Assembly (NCBI GenBank): GCA_963775015.1 | Contig: CAVZHI010000019.1 | Span: 82,937-146,936, forward strand | DNA: 64,000 nucleotides | Source of the DNA: JAEMQF01 sp963775015 | Lineage (GTDB): Bacteria; Pseudomonadota; Gammaproteobacteria; Burkholderiales; Burkholderiaceae_C | Direction: 5' to 3' | In this document: positions 27,471 to 36,670 of the stretch, piece by piece | Layout: every line of letters starts with the position of its first letter | How positions within the stretch are numbered: position 1 is the first letter of the stretch | The notes under the pieces: generated by a model | What the model was told of the DNA's origin: nothing | Databases searched by the model: none | What the model saw: the letters and a program-made list of their open reading frames with translations, nothing else | Program-made: the position numbers and the translations under genes

Positions 27471-27801
27471 AGGGCCGTCCCGTCGCGGGCCGGCGCTGCA
27501 GACGCGCCGCACCCTGCGCCAACGCACAGACGAACGATGCACTCAATGGAGTGTGCAGTCCGTCGCGACATGTATCGGAAGTCCTAAATCGTCGTCGCCG
27601 CGCTTACACGCGCGCCGCGTTTCGCTGAGGCGCTTTTGAGTCGATGCCGCGGGCGCGGCCGCCTCCGCCTGAATCGCTGACGTCGCCAACAAACGGTTGC
27701 GCAAGGCACCCGCGTTGGGCGCCAACTACCGGTCCTGCGTTCCGGGCCTGCCATCGGCAGCGACCACGAGGACGCGTGATTCGAAACAGTTGGAGGGCCT
27801 C
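27471..27801. other. Non-coding gap of 331 bases
   Basis: No convincing gene. It probably holds the promoter of the following lipoprotein gene, whose ribosome-binding GGAGG lies at about 27792-27796. No repeat or terminator stands out. Confidence 0.5.
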
Positions 27802-30126
27802 ATGCAAGCAACTTCCCTTGCGCAACGCGGCGCGCACCTCATGCTCGCCGCCCTTCTCGCGGCGTGCGGCGCCGGCACCGACGAACCCGCGCCCACCGTG
27901 ACGACGGTGACGATCGAATCCGCGTGCACGACGGCACCGGCATCGTTCAGCGCGAGCGTCTGGCCGAGCATGAACGCCGTCTGCACCGCGTGCCACGTGC
28001 AGGGTGGCGTGGCCAGCGGCACGCCGCTCGTGTTCACTGCCGCGGGCAGCGAAATCCAGAACTACAACGTCTTGCGCAACTACGCCAAGGCGTCGAGCAG
28101 CACCTTGCTCTCAAAGTCGATCGGACTGCCGACCCACGCCGGCGGCGCGCCCTACACCAACACCAACTCGCAGCAATACATGGACTTGGCGCAGCTCATC
28201 CCCCAGATGACGCAACAGGTCTGCACCACGACGACGACGACCGTGACGCCACCCACGACGACGGGCGCAGGCGGGTTCTGGCAAGACGTGTCCTTGATCA
28301 CCGACGCAGCCGTTCTCGCCAAGGCGTCGGTGCTGTTCGCCGGGCGCAACCCGACGCCACAGGAGTCGACTGCCGCTGCAGCCGGCACAACGGCGCTGCG
28401 CCAGACGATCCGCGGCTACATGCAAGGCCCGGTGTTCGAGCGCTTTCTGAACGACGTCGGCGACACGCATTTCCTGAGCCCGGGGGTTGTGGTTCGCGGC
28501 AACAACATGGGCTACAACGCACTCGACTGGCCGACCGCCGGCGCTGTGCTCGGCGCGGCGAATGTGACGCAGGTCGCCGCCGCGGAGCAGAACCGCTTCG
28601 ACGCGTCGGCGAAGCGCGAGCCGGTGGAGCTGATGAAGTACATCGTGCGCAACGACCGGCCGTACACCGACATGGTCGCCGCCAACTACACGGTCGTGAA
28701 CGGCATCCTCGCGCAGTACCTCGGTGCCAGCGTGCAGGGCAGCTTCACGAACCCGGCCGACGACACCGAATGGCGCGTCGCCACCTTGCCGAGCCAGCGC
28801 CTGGGCGGCACGCGCGAGCACGCCGGCGTGCTCTCGACGCACCCCTGGCTGCAGCGCTTCCCGACCACCGACACGAACCGGAACCGGCACCGCGTCAACA
28901 TCCTCTACAAGCAGTTCCTCGCCACCGACGTCAGCGCGCTCGCGGTGCGGCCGCTCGACGACGGCACGACGTTCCGCGTGCCGACGATCGAGAACCCGGG
29001 CTGCGCGGCGTGCCACGACACGATCGATCCGATCGCCGCGGGCTTCCAGAACTGGAACGAGCGCAATCGCTACCTGCCCAATCGCACCGGCACGGTCGAT
29101 CACGCGCTGCCCGGCACTTACCGATCGGCGAATTACCCGAAGGACGCGAACAACGTGGCCTATTACAAAGCCGGCGACAACTGGTTCCGCGACGTCAAGG
29201 CTCCGGGTTACGGCGCGACGCCGATGCCGGGCGGCTTCACCGGCAATCCGACCGCTCTGCAATGGCTCGGCCAACAGGTCGCAAACGACCCGCGCTATGC
29301 GCTCGGTGCAGTGCACTTCTGGTACGAGGGCGTGTTCGGTCGTGCGCCGCTCAAGACCCCGTTCGACCAGACGAGCCCACAGTACGCCGGCCTGCTCGCT
29401 GCCTACTCGGCGCAGAACGCCGAGTTCGAGGCGATCGCCGGCCGTTTCCGCAGCGATCGCGGCAACGGTGCGTACAACGTGAAAGACCTGCTCGTCGACC
29501 TCGTGCTGAGCCAGTGGTTCCGCGCCGAACGTGCGGCGAGCCTGAACGCGGCGCGCGCCGTCGAGCTGCACGACGTGGGCAGCGTCAACATGCTGCCGCC
29601 GTCGCAGCTGAACCAGAAGCTGCTCGGCGTCGTCGGCCAGGGCTGGGCCGAGTTCAACAACCCGTACGCCGGCTGGGCGCTGAACTACGGCGACTTCGAC
29701 GGCGTGCAGCGCGTGAACCGCGCCAAGTCGCACACGATGATGCAGAGCATCGCCGTGGATCGCTTGGTGGCGGTGCGATCCTGCGCCTTCACGAAGGGCG
29801 ACTTCGACAAGCCGGTGGCGGATCGCCTGCTGTTCCCATCGGTCGCGCTCACCGACACGCCGGCGACAAGCGCCGGCCTGGCAGCGATCACGCAAAACGT
29901 GCGGCACCTGCACAAAGCGCTGTGGAAGGAAGACCTTCCCGAGACCGATGGCGAAGTGCAACGCACCCTGAAGCTGTTCACCGACACCTGGGCGGACCGC
30001 GCCAGCGCGCCGGCGCGACCTGTGAACTGCGCCTACAACAACACGAACGACCCGAACTACAGCGGGCGCGCGTGGGCCGCGGTCATCGCCTACATGCTGG
30101 GCGACTTCAAGTTCCTCTACGAATGA
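27802..30126 (+). CDS. Large exported haem-motif lipoprotein (DUF1588/DUF1592-like)
   Basis: 774 residues. A signal peptide with lipobox LLAAC (Cys22) predicts a lipoprotein. Two c-type haem motifs are present: CTACH at residues 61-65 near the N-terminus and CAACH at 401-405, the latter followed by DTIDPIAAGFQNW, which resembles the CxxCH-IDP-F pattern of the DUF1588/1592 cytochrome-like proteins common in Planctomycetes. GGAGG precedes the ATG at 27802. The next gene encodes a DUF1501 protein, the usual companion of such proteins. The substrate is unknown; an exported redox or hydrolase module is inferred. Confidence 0.7.
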   Translation: MQATSLAQRGAHLMLAALLAACGAGTDEPAPTVTTVTIESACTTAPASFSASVWPSMNAVCTACHVQGGVASGTPLVFTAAGSEIQNYNVLRNYAKASSSTLLSKSIGLPTHAGGAPYTNTNSQQYMDLAQLIPQMTQQVCTTTTTTVTPPTTTGAGGFWQDVSLITDAAVLAKASVLFAGRNPTPQESTAAAAGTTALRQTIRGYMQGPVFERFLNDVGDTHFLSPGVVVRGNNMGYNALDWPTAGAVLGAANVTQVAAAEQNRFDASAKREPVELMKYIVRNDRPYTDMVAANYTVVNGILAQYLGASVQGSFTNPADDTEWRVATLPSQRLGGTREHAGVLSTHPWLQRFPTTDTNRNRHRVNILYKQFLATDVSALAVRPLDDGTTFRVPTIENPGCAACHDTIDPIAAGFQNWNERNRYLPNRTGTVDHALPGTYRSANYPKDANNVAYYKAGDNWFRDVKAPGYGATPMPGGFTGNPTALQWLGQQVANDPRYALGAVHFWYEGVFGRAPLKTPFDQTSPQYAGLLAAYSAQNAEFEAIAGRFRSDRGNGAYNVKDLLVDLVLSQWFRAERAASLNAARAVELHDVGSVNMLPPSQLNQKLLGVVGQGWAEFNNPYAGWALNYGDFDGVQRVNRAKSHTMMQSIAVDRLVAVRSCAFTKGDFDKPVADRLLFPSVALTDTPATSAGLAAITQNVRHLHKALWKEDLPETDGEVQRTLKLFTDTWADRASAPARPVNCAYNNTNDPNYSGRAWAAVIAYMLGDFKFLYE

Positions 30127-30199
30127 TCCCCCGGCTTCAGCCGCGCATCCGCGCAGCGCAAACGCTGCGCGCGCCCCAACCCTTGAAGGAGCAGTTCAC

Positions 30200-31465
30200 A
30201 TGCAACGCCGAGAACTCCTGAAACTCGCCAGCGCCTGCGGCGTGGTCATCCCCTCCTGGTCGCTGATCCCGGCGGCGAGCGCGCAGACCGCACCGTACAC
30301 CGGGCGCATCCTGATCAACATCCACGCCGACGGCGGCCTCGACCAGAGTTCCTGGACCGATCCGCGCGAAACGGATGCGACGCTCAACACCTACGCCGCC
30401 GCCGGTACCCCCGCCGGCGTCGCCGGCAACATCCGCTACGCGCCGATGGCCAACAACAAGGCATTCTTCGACGCGCACTTCCGCCAGATCCTCGTCATCA
30501 ACGGCGTGCACAGCGAGACCAACGGCCACGACGAAGGCACACGCGCGCACGCCACCGGCAGGCTCGACATGGGGTATCCGAACCTGTCGGAGCTGTTCGC
30601 CTTCACCTACGGGCGCGGCATGCCCATGCCCTGGCTCAACAGCGGCGGCTTTCGGGTCAGCGCCGGCCTCGTCCCGCCCACACCCGTGCCGAACGAAAAC
30701 GCGTGGCGTGCGCTGACGCAACCGAACGCCGCGTCGGCGACGAACGACTTCATGAAGCAGGCCGACCTGACGCGCGCCCAGACGGCGCGCGCCGAACGCA
30801 TGAAGGCCCTGCAGGCCAGAGGCGACCTGTTGCCGCGCTCGAAGAACACGGTCGAGGAATTTCTCGGTTCCGCCGATTCGCGCGCGCTGCTGCAGCGCGT
30901 GACGCAGGTGACACCCGCGGCGTTCGATGCGTTCACCCAGGCGCACATCGGGTTGATCGCCGCGCAGGCCGGGATCACGTCGACGATCCAGCTGTCGAGC
31001 GGCGGCTTCGACGCGCACGACAACATCGACGCGAGCTACGCGAATTCCCTTCCTCGCCTCACCGACCTCGTGACCTACCTGTGGCAGAAGTCGGCAGACC
31101 TGGGCCTCGCGAATCGCGTGTTTCTGCGCGTCTACTCCGAGTTCGGCCGCACACCGCTCAACACCGGCAACGGCAAAGACCATTGGGAAGTCGGCTCGCA
31201 AATCCTGATGGAAGCGAACCCGACGTGGGGGAACCGCGTCTTCGGCGCGAGCGGGCCGAGGCACCAGCAACAACGAATCAACGTCGCGAGCGGCGCCGTC
31301 GATCCGACCGCGGGCCTCGTCATCAAGCCGCGCCACATCCACGCGGCGCTGCGCCGCTACCTGAACATCGAAACCACCGATCCGCGCTTCAATTTGAAGG
31401 TGCCAGCGAACGAGATGTTCGACTTTTTCAATGCGGGGGTGAGTACGGGGTACCCGAATTTGTGA
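30200..31465 (+). CDS. DUF1501 family protein, Tat-exported
   Basis: 421 residues. The N-terminus MQRRELLKLASA has a twin-arginine motif, followed by a hydrophobic stretch and the cleavage-like AASAQ, so export of a folded protein is predicted. GRILINIHADGGLDQSSW and NGVHSETNGHDEGTRAHATGR recall the sulfatase/alkaline-phosphatase-like fold of DUF1501, and FSEFGRTP-type YSEFGRTPLNTGNGKDHWE is its best-known signature. AAGGAG precedes the ATG. It lies 73 bases after the haem lipoprotein gene, presumably in one operon. Confidence 0.82.
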   Translation: MQRRELLKLASACGVVIPSWSLIPAASAQTAPYTGRILINIHADGGLDQSSWTDPRETDATLNTYAAAGTPAGVAGNIRYAPMANNKAFFDAHFRQILVINGVHSETNGHDEGTRAHATGRLDMGYPNLSELFAFTYGRGMPMPWLNSGGFRVSAGLVPPTPVPNENAWRALTQPNAASATNDFMKQADLTRAQTARAERMKALQARGDLLPRSKNTVEEFLGSADSRALLQRVTQVTPAAFDAFTQAHIGLIAAQAGITSTIQLSSGGFDAHDNIDASYANSLPRLTDLVTYLWQKSADLGLANRVFLRVYSEFGRTPLNTGNGKDHWEVGSQILMEANPTWGNRVFGASGPRHQQQRINVASGAVDPTAGLVIKPRHIHAALRRYLNIETTDPRFNLKVPANEMFDFFNAGVSTGYPNL

Positions 31466-31661
31466 ACCTGATGGGGCAAGGTCGAATAAATTGTCGACAA
31501 CCCCCTTCGCTGCGCTGCATCACGGCTTCAGCCAGATGCACTGCATGCCCGTGTCTTTTTGCCCTTGTCGGATCCGGTTCTGAATCAGCGGCCCAATCCC
31601 ACTCATCGACGGTTCGCGATATCACGCGTCAATCGCAGGCGAGCCTGCGCAACTCAATGCC

Positions 31662-32717
31662 TCAAGCCATCTCTGCGTTGATCGCCGCCAGCACCGCAGC
31701 GCCCGGGCACAGCTCGGCAACGCCGAGTCGGTTCAGCGGTGCCTCCACGGTCTTCAGGTGCGCGTGCAGGTCCTGCGCGTCTGCGTTCACGTAAAGCAGG
31801 CCGGTCAGGATCTCGCCACGCGCTTCGTGCGCGGCGATGTGGCTCAGTGCGGCGAGGCGATCGCCCGCGTCGTAGCCACCGGCGAGCTTGCGCAGGCGAA
31901 GCACGCTGCCGTCGTGCTGCGTCACTTCGATCACTTCGCCGGGCGCGTACTTCGCCGAAATCGCGTCGCGCGAGGGCATGAAGTCGATCCGGTTCACGGC
32001 TTCGTTGTGCTCGCGCACGTAGTCGTAGCTCTTCGTGCTGCCGGCGTGGTTGTTGAACGCGACGCACGGGCTGATGACGTCGAGCAGCGCCGCGCCACCA
32101 TGGCGCAGCGCGCCCTTGATGAGCGGAACGAGTTGTTCCTTGTCGCCGGAAAAACTGCGCCCGACGTAGCTCGCGCCCATCTGCAGCGCGAGCGAGACGA
32201 GGTCGATCGCCGTGTCGCTGTTGGTCACGCCTTTCTTGCTCTTGCTGCCCGCGTCGGCGGTCGCCGAGAACTGGCCTTTCGTGAGGCCGTAGACACCGTT
32301 GTTCTCGACGATGTAGGTCATGTTCACGCCGCGCCGCATCGCGTGCGCAAACTGGCCGAGGCCAATCGACGCCGAATCGCCGTCGCCCGACACGCCGAGG
32401 TACAACAGCTCGCGGTTCGCCAGGTTCGCGCCAGTGAGCACCGAGGGCATGCGCCCGTGCACGGTATTGAAGCCGTGCGAGTTGCCCAAGAAATAATCCG
32501 GCGTCTTCGACGAGCAGCCGATTCCCGACAGTTTGGCCACACGGTGCGGCTCGATCGCGAGTTCCCAGCACGCCTGCACGAGCGCGGCGGAAATCGAATC
32601 GTGACCGCAGCCTGCGCAGAGCGTCGAGATCTTGCCTTCGTAGTCGCGCCGGGTGAGGCCGAGCGCGTTCGCCGGCAGCGTCGGGTGGTGCAGTTTCGGT
32701 TTGGCGATGTAGGTCAT
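31662..32717 (-). CDS. korB: 2-oxoglutarate (2-oxoacid):ferredoxin oxidoreductase, beta subunit
   Basis: Thiamine-diphosphate subunit of a 2-oxoacid:ferredoxin oxidoreductase, which converts a 2-oxoacid and CoA to acyl-CoA and CO2 while reducing ferredoxin. The 351-residue product has CAGCGHDSI (residues 34-42, cluster ligands), the ThDP/Mg-binding VSGDGDSASIGLGQF, and ENNGVYGLTKGQFSAT, characteristic of the KorB/PorB beta family. Its ATG overlaps the korA stop by one base. The 2-oxoglutarate assignment comes from overall similarity; pyruvate or another 2-oxoacid is possible. Confidence 0.88.
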   Translation of the reverse strand: MTYIAKPKLHHPTLPANALGLTRRDYEGKISTLCAGCGHDSISAALVQACWELAIEPHRVAKLSGIGCSSKTPDYFLGNSHGFNTVHGRMPSVLTGANLANRELLYLGVSGDGDSASIGLGQFAHAMRRGVNMTYIVENNGVYGLTKGQFSATADAGSKSKKGVTNSDTAIDLVSLALQMGASYVGRSFSGDKEQLVPLIKGALRHGGAALLDVISPCVAFNNHAGSTKSYDYVREHNEAVNRIDFMPSRDAISAKYAPGEVIEVTQHDGSVLRLRKLAGGYDAGDRLAALSHIAAHEARGEILTGLLYVNADAQDLHAHLKTVEAPLNRLGVAELCPGAAVLAAINAEMA

Positions 32718-34573
32718 CAGGCCACCTTGTTGCTCTTGACGAGCGGCTCGACGTTGAAGCGATTCATTCGATTCGCGATCTCTTCCGTGATGAAACGCGC
32801 CGTGATCGGCGTTCCGTCGTAGTGCAGCACCGGCTCGAGCTTGGCCGGGTTCACTTCCTGCTCCGTCACGAGCAGCGTACGCAATTGCGCGTCGCGGTTC
32901 TGTTCGATCACGAACACATGCTCGTGCGCGGCGATGAACTGATCGACCGCGGCGCTGAACGGAAACGCTCGCAAGCGCAACAGGTCGACATGAACGCCCA
33001 GGGTGCGCAGCGAATCGAAGGCTTCGTTCATCGCCGGGCTCGTCGAGCCGTAGTAGATGACGCCGAAGCGCGTCGGCCGCGCCGCGTTCGTCGGCACGGG
33101 TTGCGGCACGAGGTTCTTCGCCGTCTCGAACTTTTTCAGCAGCCGCTCGACGTTGTACATGTAGTCGGGCCCGGCTTCGGAATAACGCGCGTACGGGTCG
33201 CGCGTCGTTCCGCGGGTGAAAAATGCGCCGCGTTTGGCGTGCGTCGCCGGGTAGGTACGGTACGGAATGCCGTCACCGTCGACATCGAGGTAGCGGCCGA
33301 AATCGCGCCCGGCCTCCAGGTCTTCGTGCGTCATCACCTTGCCGCGGTCGTACTGGCGCGAGTCGTCCCATTCGAGCGGTTCGCACAGGCGGTGGTTCAT
33401 GCCGATGTCCAGATCGGTCATGAGGAAGATCGGCGTCTGCAAGCGGTCCGCCAGATCCAGGCACAGCGCAGCGAAGTCGAAGCACTCGTGCGGATCTTCG
33501 GGGAAGAGCAGCACGTGTTTCGTGTCGCCGTGCGACGCGTAGGCGCAGCTCAAGACGTCGGCCTGCTGGGTTCGCGTCGGCATTCCGGTGGACGGCCCGC
33601 CGCGCTGCACGTTGATGATCGTGACCGGAATCTCGGCGAAGTACGCGAGGCCGATGAACTCCGTCATGAGCGAAATCCCCGGGCCCGACGTCGCCGTGAA
33701 AGCGCGCGCGCCGTTCCAGCCCGCGCCGACAACGATGCCGATCGACGCGATTTCGTCTTCGGCCTGGACGATCGCGAACTTGTTCTTGCCCGTTGCCTTG
33801 TCGACGCGCAACTTGCTGCAGTACTTCTGGAACGCCTCGGCGAGCGACGAGGACGGCGTGATCGGGTACCAGGCGCACACCGTCGCGCCGCCGTAGACGC
33901 AGCCGAGCGCCGCCGCTGCGTTGCCTTCGATGAAGATGCGCTTTCCCACCGCGTTGCGGCGTTCGATCTTCAGGCCGAGCGCGTCGTCGAAATACTCACG
34001 GCCGTGGTGCAGGCCCATCATGAACGCGTCCAGATTCGGCTGGATCAGCTTCGCCTTGCCCTTGTACTGTTCGCCGAGCAAGGTGGCGATGACTTCGGGT
34101 TCGATGCCGAGCAGCGCCGCGAGAACGCCGACGTAGACGATGTTCTTCAGCAGCTGGCGTTCACGCGGGTCGGTGTAGCGCGTCGCACACAGATCGGTGA
34201 GCGGGACCGGGATCACGTTCACGTCGGCGCGAAAGCGCGCCGCCGGAATCGGCTTGGAGCTGTCGTACATCAGATAGCCGCCGGGTTCGATCTCGGCAAC
34301 GTCCTGGTCCCAGGTCTGCGGGTTCATCGCGACCATCAGGTCGCAGCCGCCGCGCCGGCCCTGGTAACCCTGCTCGTTGACGCGCACTTCGTACCAAGTC
34401 GGCAGGCCCTGGATGTTGCTCGGGAAAATGTTGCGCGGGCTCACCGGAACGCCCATTCGCAGCAGGCTCCTCGCAAAGAGCTCGTTCGCCGACGCCGAGC
34501 CCGAGCCGTTGACGTTGGCGAACTTGATGACGAAGTCGTTCACCGCCGCGATGCGTTTCACTGGGACCTTCAT
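32717..34573 (-). CDS. korA: 2-oxoglutarate (2-oxoacid):ferredoxin oxidoreductase, fused gamma-alpha subunit
   Basis: 618 residues with the fused layout typical of KorA: an N-terminal gamma domain (about 1-190; FANVNGSGSASANELFARSL, NIFPSNIQGLPTWYEVRV) and the alpha (pyrimidine-binding) domain from about 210 (GNAAAALGCVYGG, WYPITPSSSLAEAF, TSGPGISLMTEFIGLAYF, QRGGPSTGMPTRTQQAD). It lies between the beta subunit and the flavoprotein with almost no spacing. Confidence 0.9.
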   Translation of the reverse strand: MKVPVKRIAAVNDFVIKFANVNGSGSASANELFARSLLRMGVPVSPRNIFPSNIQGLPTWYEVRVNEQGYQGRRGGCDLMVAMNPQTWDQDVAEIEPGGYLMYDSSKPIPAARFRADVNVIPVPLTDLCATRYTDPRERQLLKNIVYVGVLAALLGIEPEVIATLLGEQYKGKAKLIQPNLDAFMMGLHHGREYFDDALGLKIERRNAVGKRIFIEGNAAAALGCVYGGATVCAWYPITPSSSLAEAFQKYCSKLRVDKATGKNKFAIVQAEDEIASIGIVVGAGWNGARAFTATSGPGISLMTEFIGLAYFAEIPVTIINVQRGGPSTGMPTRTQQADVLSCAYASHGDTKHVLLFPEDPHECFDFAALCLDLADRLQTPIFLMTDLDIGMNHRLCEPLEWDDSRQYDRGKVMTHEDLEAGRDFGRYLDVDGDGIPYRTYPATHAKRGAFFTRGTTRDPYARYSEAGPDYMYNVERLLKKFETAKNLVPQPVPTNAARPTRFGVIYYGSTSPAMNEAFDSLRTLGVHVDLLRLRAFPFSAAVDQFIAAHEHVFVIEQNRDAQLRTLLVTEQEVNPAKLEPVLHYDGTPITARFITEEIANRMNRFNVEPLVKSNKVA

Positions 34574-34576
34574 GGT

Positions 34577-36463
34577 TCAGGCCGCCTTTTTCTGTTGAGC
34601 CGTTGGCTGCGCCGGCGCGCCGCCCTTGGGCGTGCGGCAGCCCTTGCCCGCCTGCGTCAAGTCGATGAGGAATTTCTGCATGTCCCACGCGCCCGTCGGG
34701 CAGCGCTCGGCGCACAGGCCGCAGTGCAGGCAGACGTCTTCGTCCTTGATCATGACGCGGCCGGTTTTCAGGATGTCGGACACGTACAGGTCCTGGTCCG
34801 CATGCCGCGCCGGGGCGCGCAAGCGCGTGCGCAGATCGGCCTCGGTGCCATTGGCGGTGAACGTGATGCAGTCGGTCGGGCAGATGTCGACGCACGCGTC
34901 GCACTCGATGCACTGTCCGGTCGAGAACACGGTTTGCACGTCGCAGTTCAGGCAGCGCTGCGCTTCTTTCCACGCCGTCGCCGCGTCAAATCCGAGTTCG
35001 ACTTCGACCTTGATGTTGCGCAAGGACTGGTTCACGTCGCGCCAAGGCACCTTGTGGCGCAGGTCGGGCGCGACCGAGTTGTCGTAACTCCATTCGTGAA
35101 TCCCCATCTTCTGCGACACCAGCGTCACGCCCGGCGCGGGCCGCTCATGCACGTTTTCGCCGTGCAGGAACTTGTCGATCGAGATCGCCGCGGCGTGGCC
35201 CTGCGCCACCGCCCAGATGATGTTCTTCGGCCCGAGCGCAGCGTCGCCACCGAAGAAGACCTGCGGCAGGCTCGCCTGCAGCGTCACTTCGTCGATCACC
35301 GGCATTCCCGAGTCGTTGAAGGCGAGGCCACAGGTGCGCTCGATCCAGGGAAACGCGTTCTCCTGGCCGACCGCGACGAGCACTTCGTCGCATTCGAAAC
35401 GCTGTTCGGGCTCGCCGGTCGGAACCAGCTGGCGCTTGCCGTTCGCATCGCGCACCGCGCGCACCTTCTCGAACGTCATGCCGACCAATCTGCCGTTCTC
35501 GTGCAGGAACGCTCGCGGCACCAGGCAATCGAGGATCGGAATGCCTTCGTGCCCAGCGTCTTCCTTTTCCCAGGGCGAGGCTTTCATTTCTTCGAACGGC
35601 GAGCGCACGATGACTTTGACGTCTTCGCCGCCGAGACGCTTTGCGCTGCGGCAACAATCCATTGCCGTATTGCCGCCGCCGAGCACGATGACGCGTTTGC
35701 CGATGCGCGTCGTGTGGCCGAACGAGACCGACGCGAGCCAGTCGATGCCGATGTGGATTTGCGCCGCCGCCTCCGTGCGGCCCGGAATCGACAGGTCGCG
35801 CCCGCGCGGCGCGCCGCAGCCGACGAACACCGCGTCCCAGTTTTCGTTCAGCAAAGCCTGCATCGATTCGATTCGCGTTCCGCCACGAAACTCGACACCG
35901 AGCTTGAGCACGTAGCCCGTCTCTTCGTCGATCACTTCTTCGGGCAGGCGAAAGCGCGGAATCTGCGAGCGGATCATTCCGCCGGCCTGCGGGTCGGAGT
36001 CGAACACGGTGACGTGGTAGCCGAGCGGCGCAAGGTCGCGCGCGACCGTCAGCGCTGCGGGCCCGGCACCGACGCACGCGATGCGCTTGCCGTTCTTCAC
36101 CGAAGCCGGGCGCGGCAGGCGCTGCGTGATGTCGTCTTTCAGATCGGCAGCGACGCGCTTCAGGCGACAGATCGCGACCGGCTCGGGGCGTTCGGCTTGC
36201 GCTTCTTCGACGCGGCCGCGTCGGCACGCCGGCTCGCACGGCCGGTCGCAGGTGCGACCCAGGATGCCGGGGAAGACGTTCGACGCCCAGTTCACCATGT
36301 AGGCGTCGGAGTAGCGCCCGGCGGCGATCAAGCGGATGTATTCGGGGACCGGGGTGTGCGCCGGGCACGCCCATTGACAGTCGACCACTTTGTGAAAGTA
36401 GTCGGGCTGGTGGATATCGGTGGCTCGCAAACCTTCTCCCTTCGCAGGCCCGTCGCGCGTCAC
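34577..36463 (-). CDS. korC: NAD(P)-linked FAD/iron-sulfur oxidoreductase (KorC-like, GltD-type)
   Basis: 628 residues. An N-terminal cysteine-rich GltD-like domain (CQWACPAHTPVPEYI, CDRPCEPACRRG) is followed by an FAD-binding site (VGAGPAALTVARDL), an NAD(P)-binding site (VLGGGNTAMDC) and a C-terminal two-cluster ferredoxin domain (CIECDACVDICPTDC, CLHCGLCAERCP). First in the operon with korA and korB. In Thauera aromatica a comparable KorC flavoprotein links 2-oxoglutarate oxidation to NADP+ and ferredoxin; by analogy this protein should exchange electrons between NAD(P) and the KorAB cluster. Direction and partner are inferred. Confidence 0.85.
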   Translation of the reverse strand: MTRDGPAKGEGLRATDIHQPDYFHKVVDCQWACPAHTPVPEYIRLIAAGRYSDAYMVNWASNVFPGILGRTCDRPCEPACRRGRVEEAQAERPEPVAICRLKRVAADLKDDITQRLPRPASVKNGKRIACVGAGPAALTVARDLAPLGYHVTVFDSDPQAGGMIRSQIPRFRLPEEVIDEETGYVLKLGVEFRGGTRIESMQALLNENWDAVFVGCGAPRGRDLSIPGRTEAAAQIHIGIDWLASVSFGHTTRIGKRVIVLGGGNTAMDCCRSAKRLGGEDVKVIVRSPFEEMKASPWEKEDAGHEGIPILDCLVPRAFLHENGRLVGMTFEKVRAVRDANGKRQLVPTGEPEQRFECDEVLVAVGQENAFPWIERTCGLAFNDSGMPVIDEVTLQASLPQVFFGGDAALGPKNIIWAVAQGHAAAISIDKFLHGENVHERPAPGVTLVSQKMGIHEWSYDNSVAPDLRHKVPWRDVNQSLRNIKVEVELGFDAATAWKEAQRCLNCDVQTVFSTGQCIECDACVDICPTDCITFTANGTEADLRTRLRAPARHADQDLYVSDILKTGRVMIKDEDVCLHCGLCAERCPTGAWDMQKFLIDLTQAGKGCRTPKGGAPAQPTAQQKKAA

Positions 36464-36581
36464 CCCGATGCCGACGGACCGTTTTTCGGTGGCGCGATGC
36501 TAGGTGCGACGGCCCGGCCTGTCAGCCGGGTTTGCACGAGTTTAGTCGGGCAGATCGCGGAACCTGGCGATTCCACACGAT

Positions 36582-36613
36582 GCGCAAAGGGGCTTATGTG
36601 CGGCGCAAAGGGG
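36582..36613. repeat. Short direct repeat upstream of korC and DUF2339
   Basis: The 11-mer gcgcaaagggg occurs at 36582-36592 and 36603-36613, a spacing of 21 bases (two helical turns), in the 207-base gap between divergent korC and the DUF2339 gene. A regulator site is possible, but no known consensus was recognised. Confidence 0.35.
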
Positions 36614-36670
36614 CTGGTGCGCGGCGCGGCGCTGCTAGAGTCTGCTCCTCGCGTTCAGCCTGGAGCCCAA

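Noticed and set aside
31634..31649. Seven-base hairpin (cgcaggc...gcctgcg) just after korB
   Set aside because: Short stem, two-base loop and no T-run; too weak to call a terminator.
32822..36670. A long plus-strand open frame running from inside the kor operon into the DUF2339 gene
   Set aside because: The first 1280 codons are antisense to korA and korC and low in protein-like features; only the part from GTG 36671 matches a real family.
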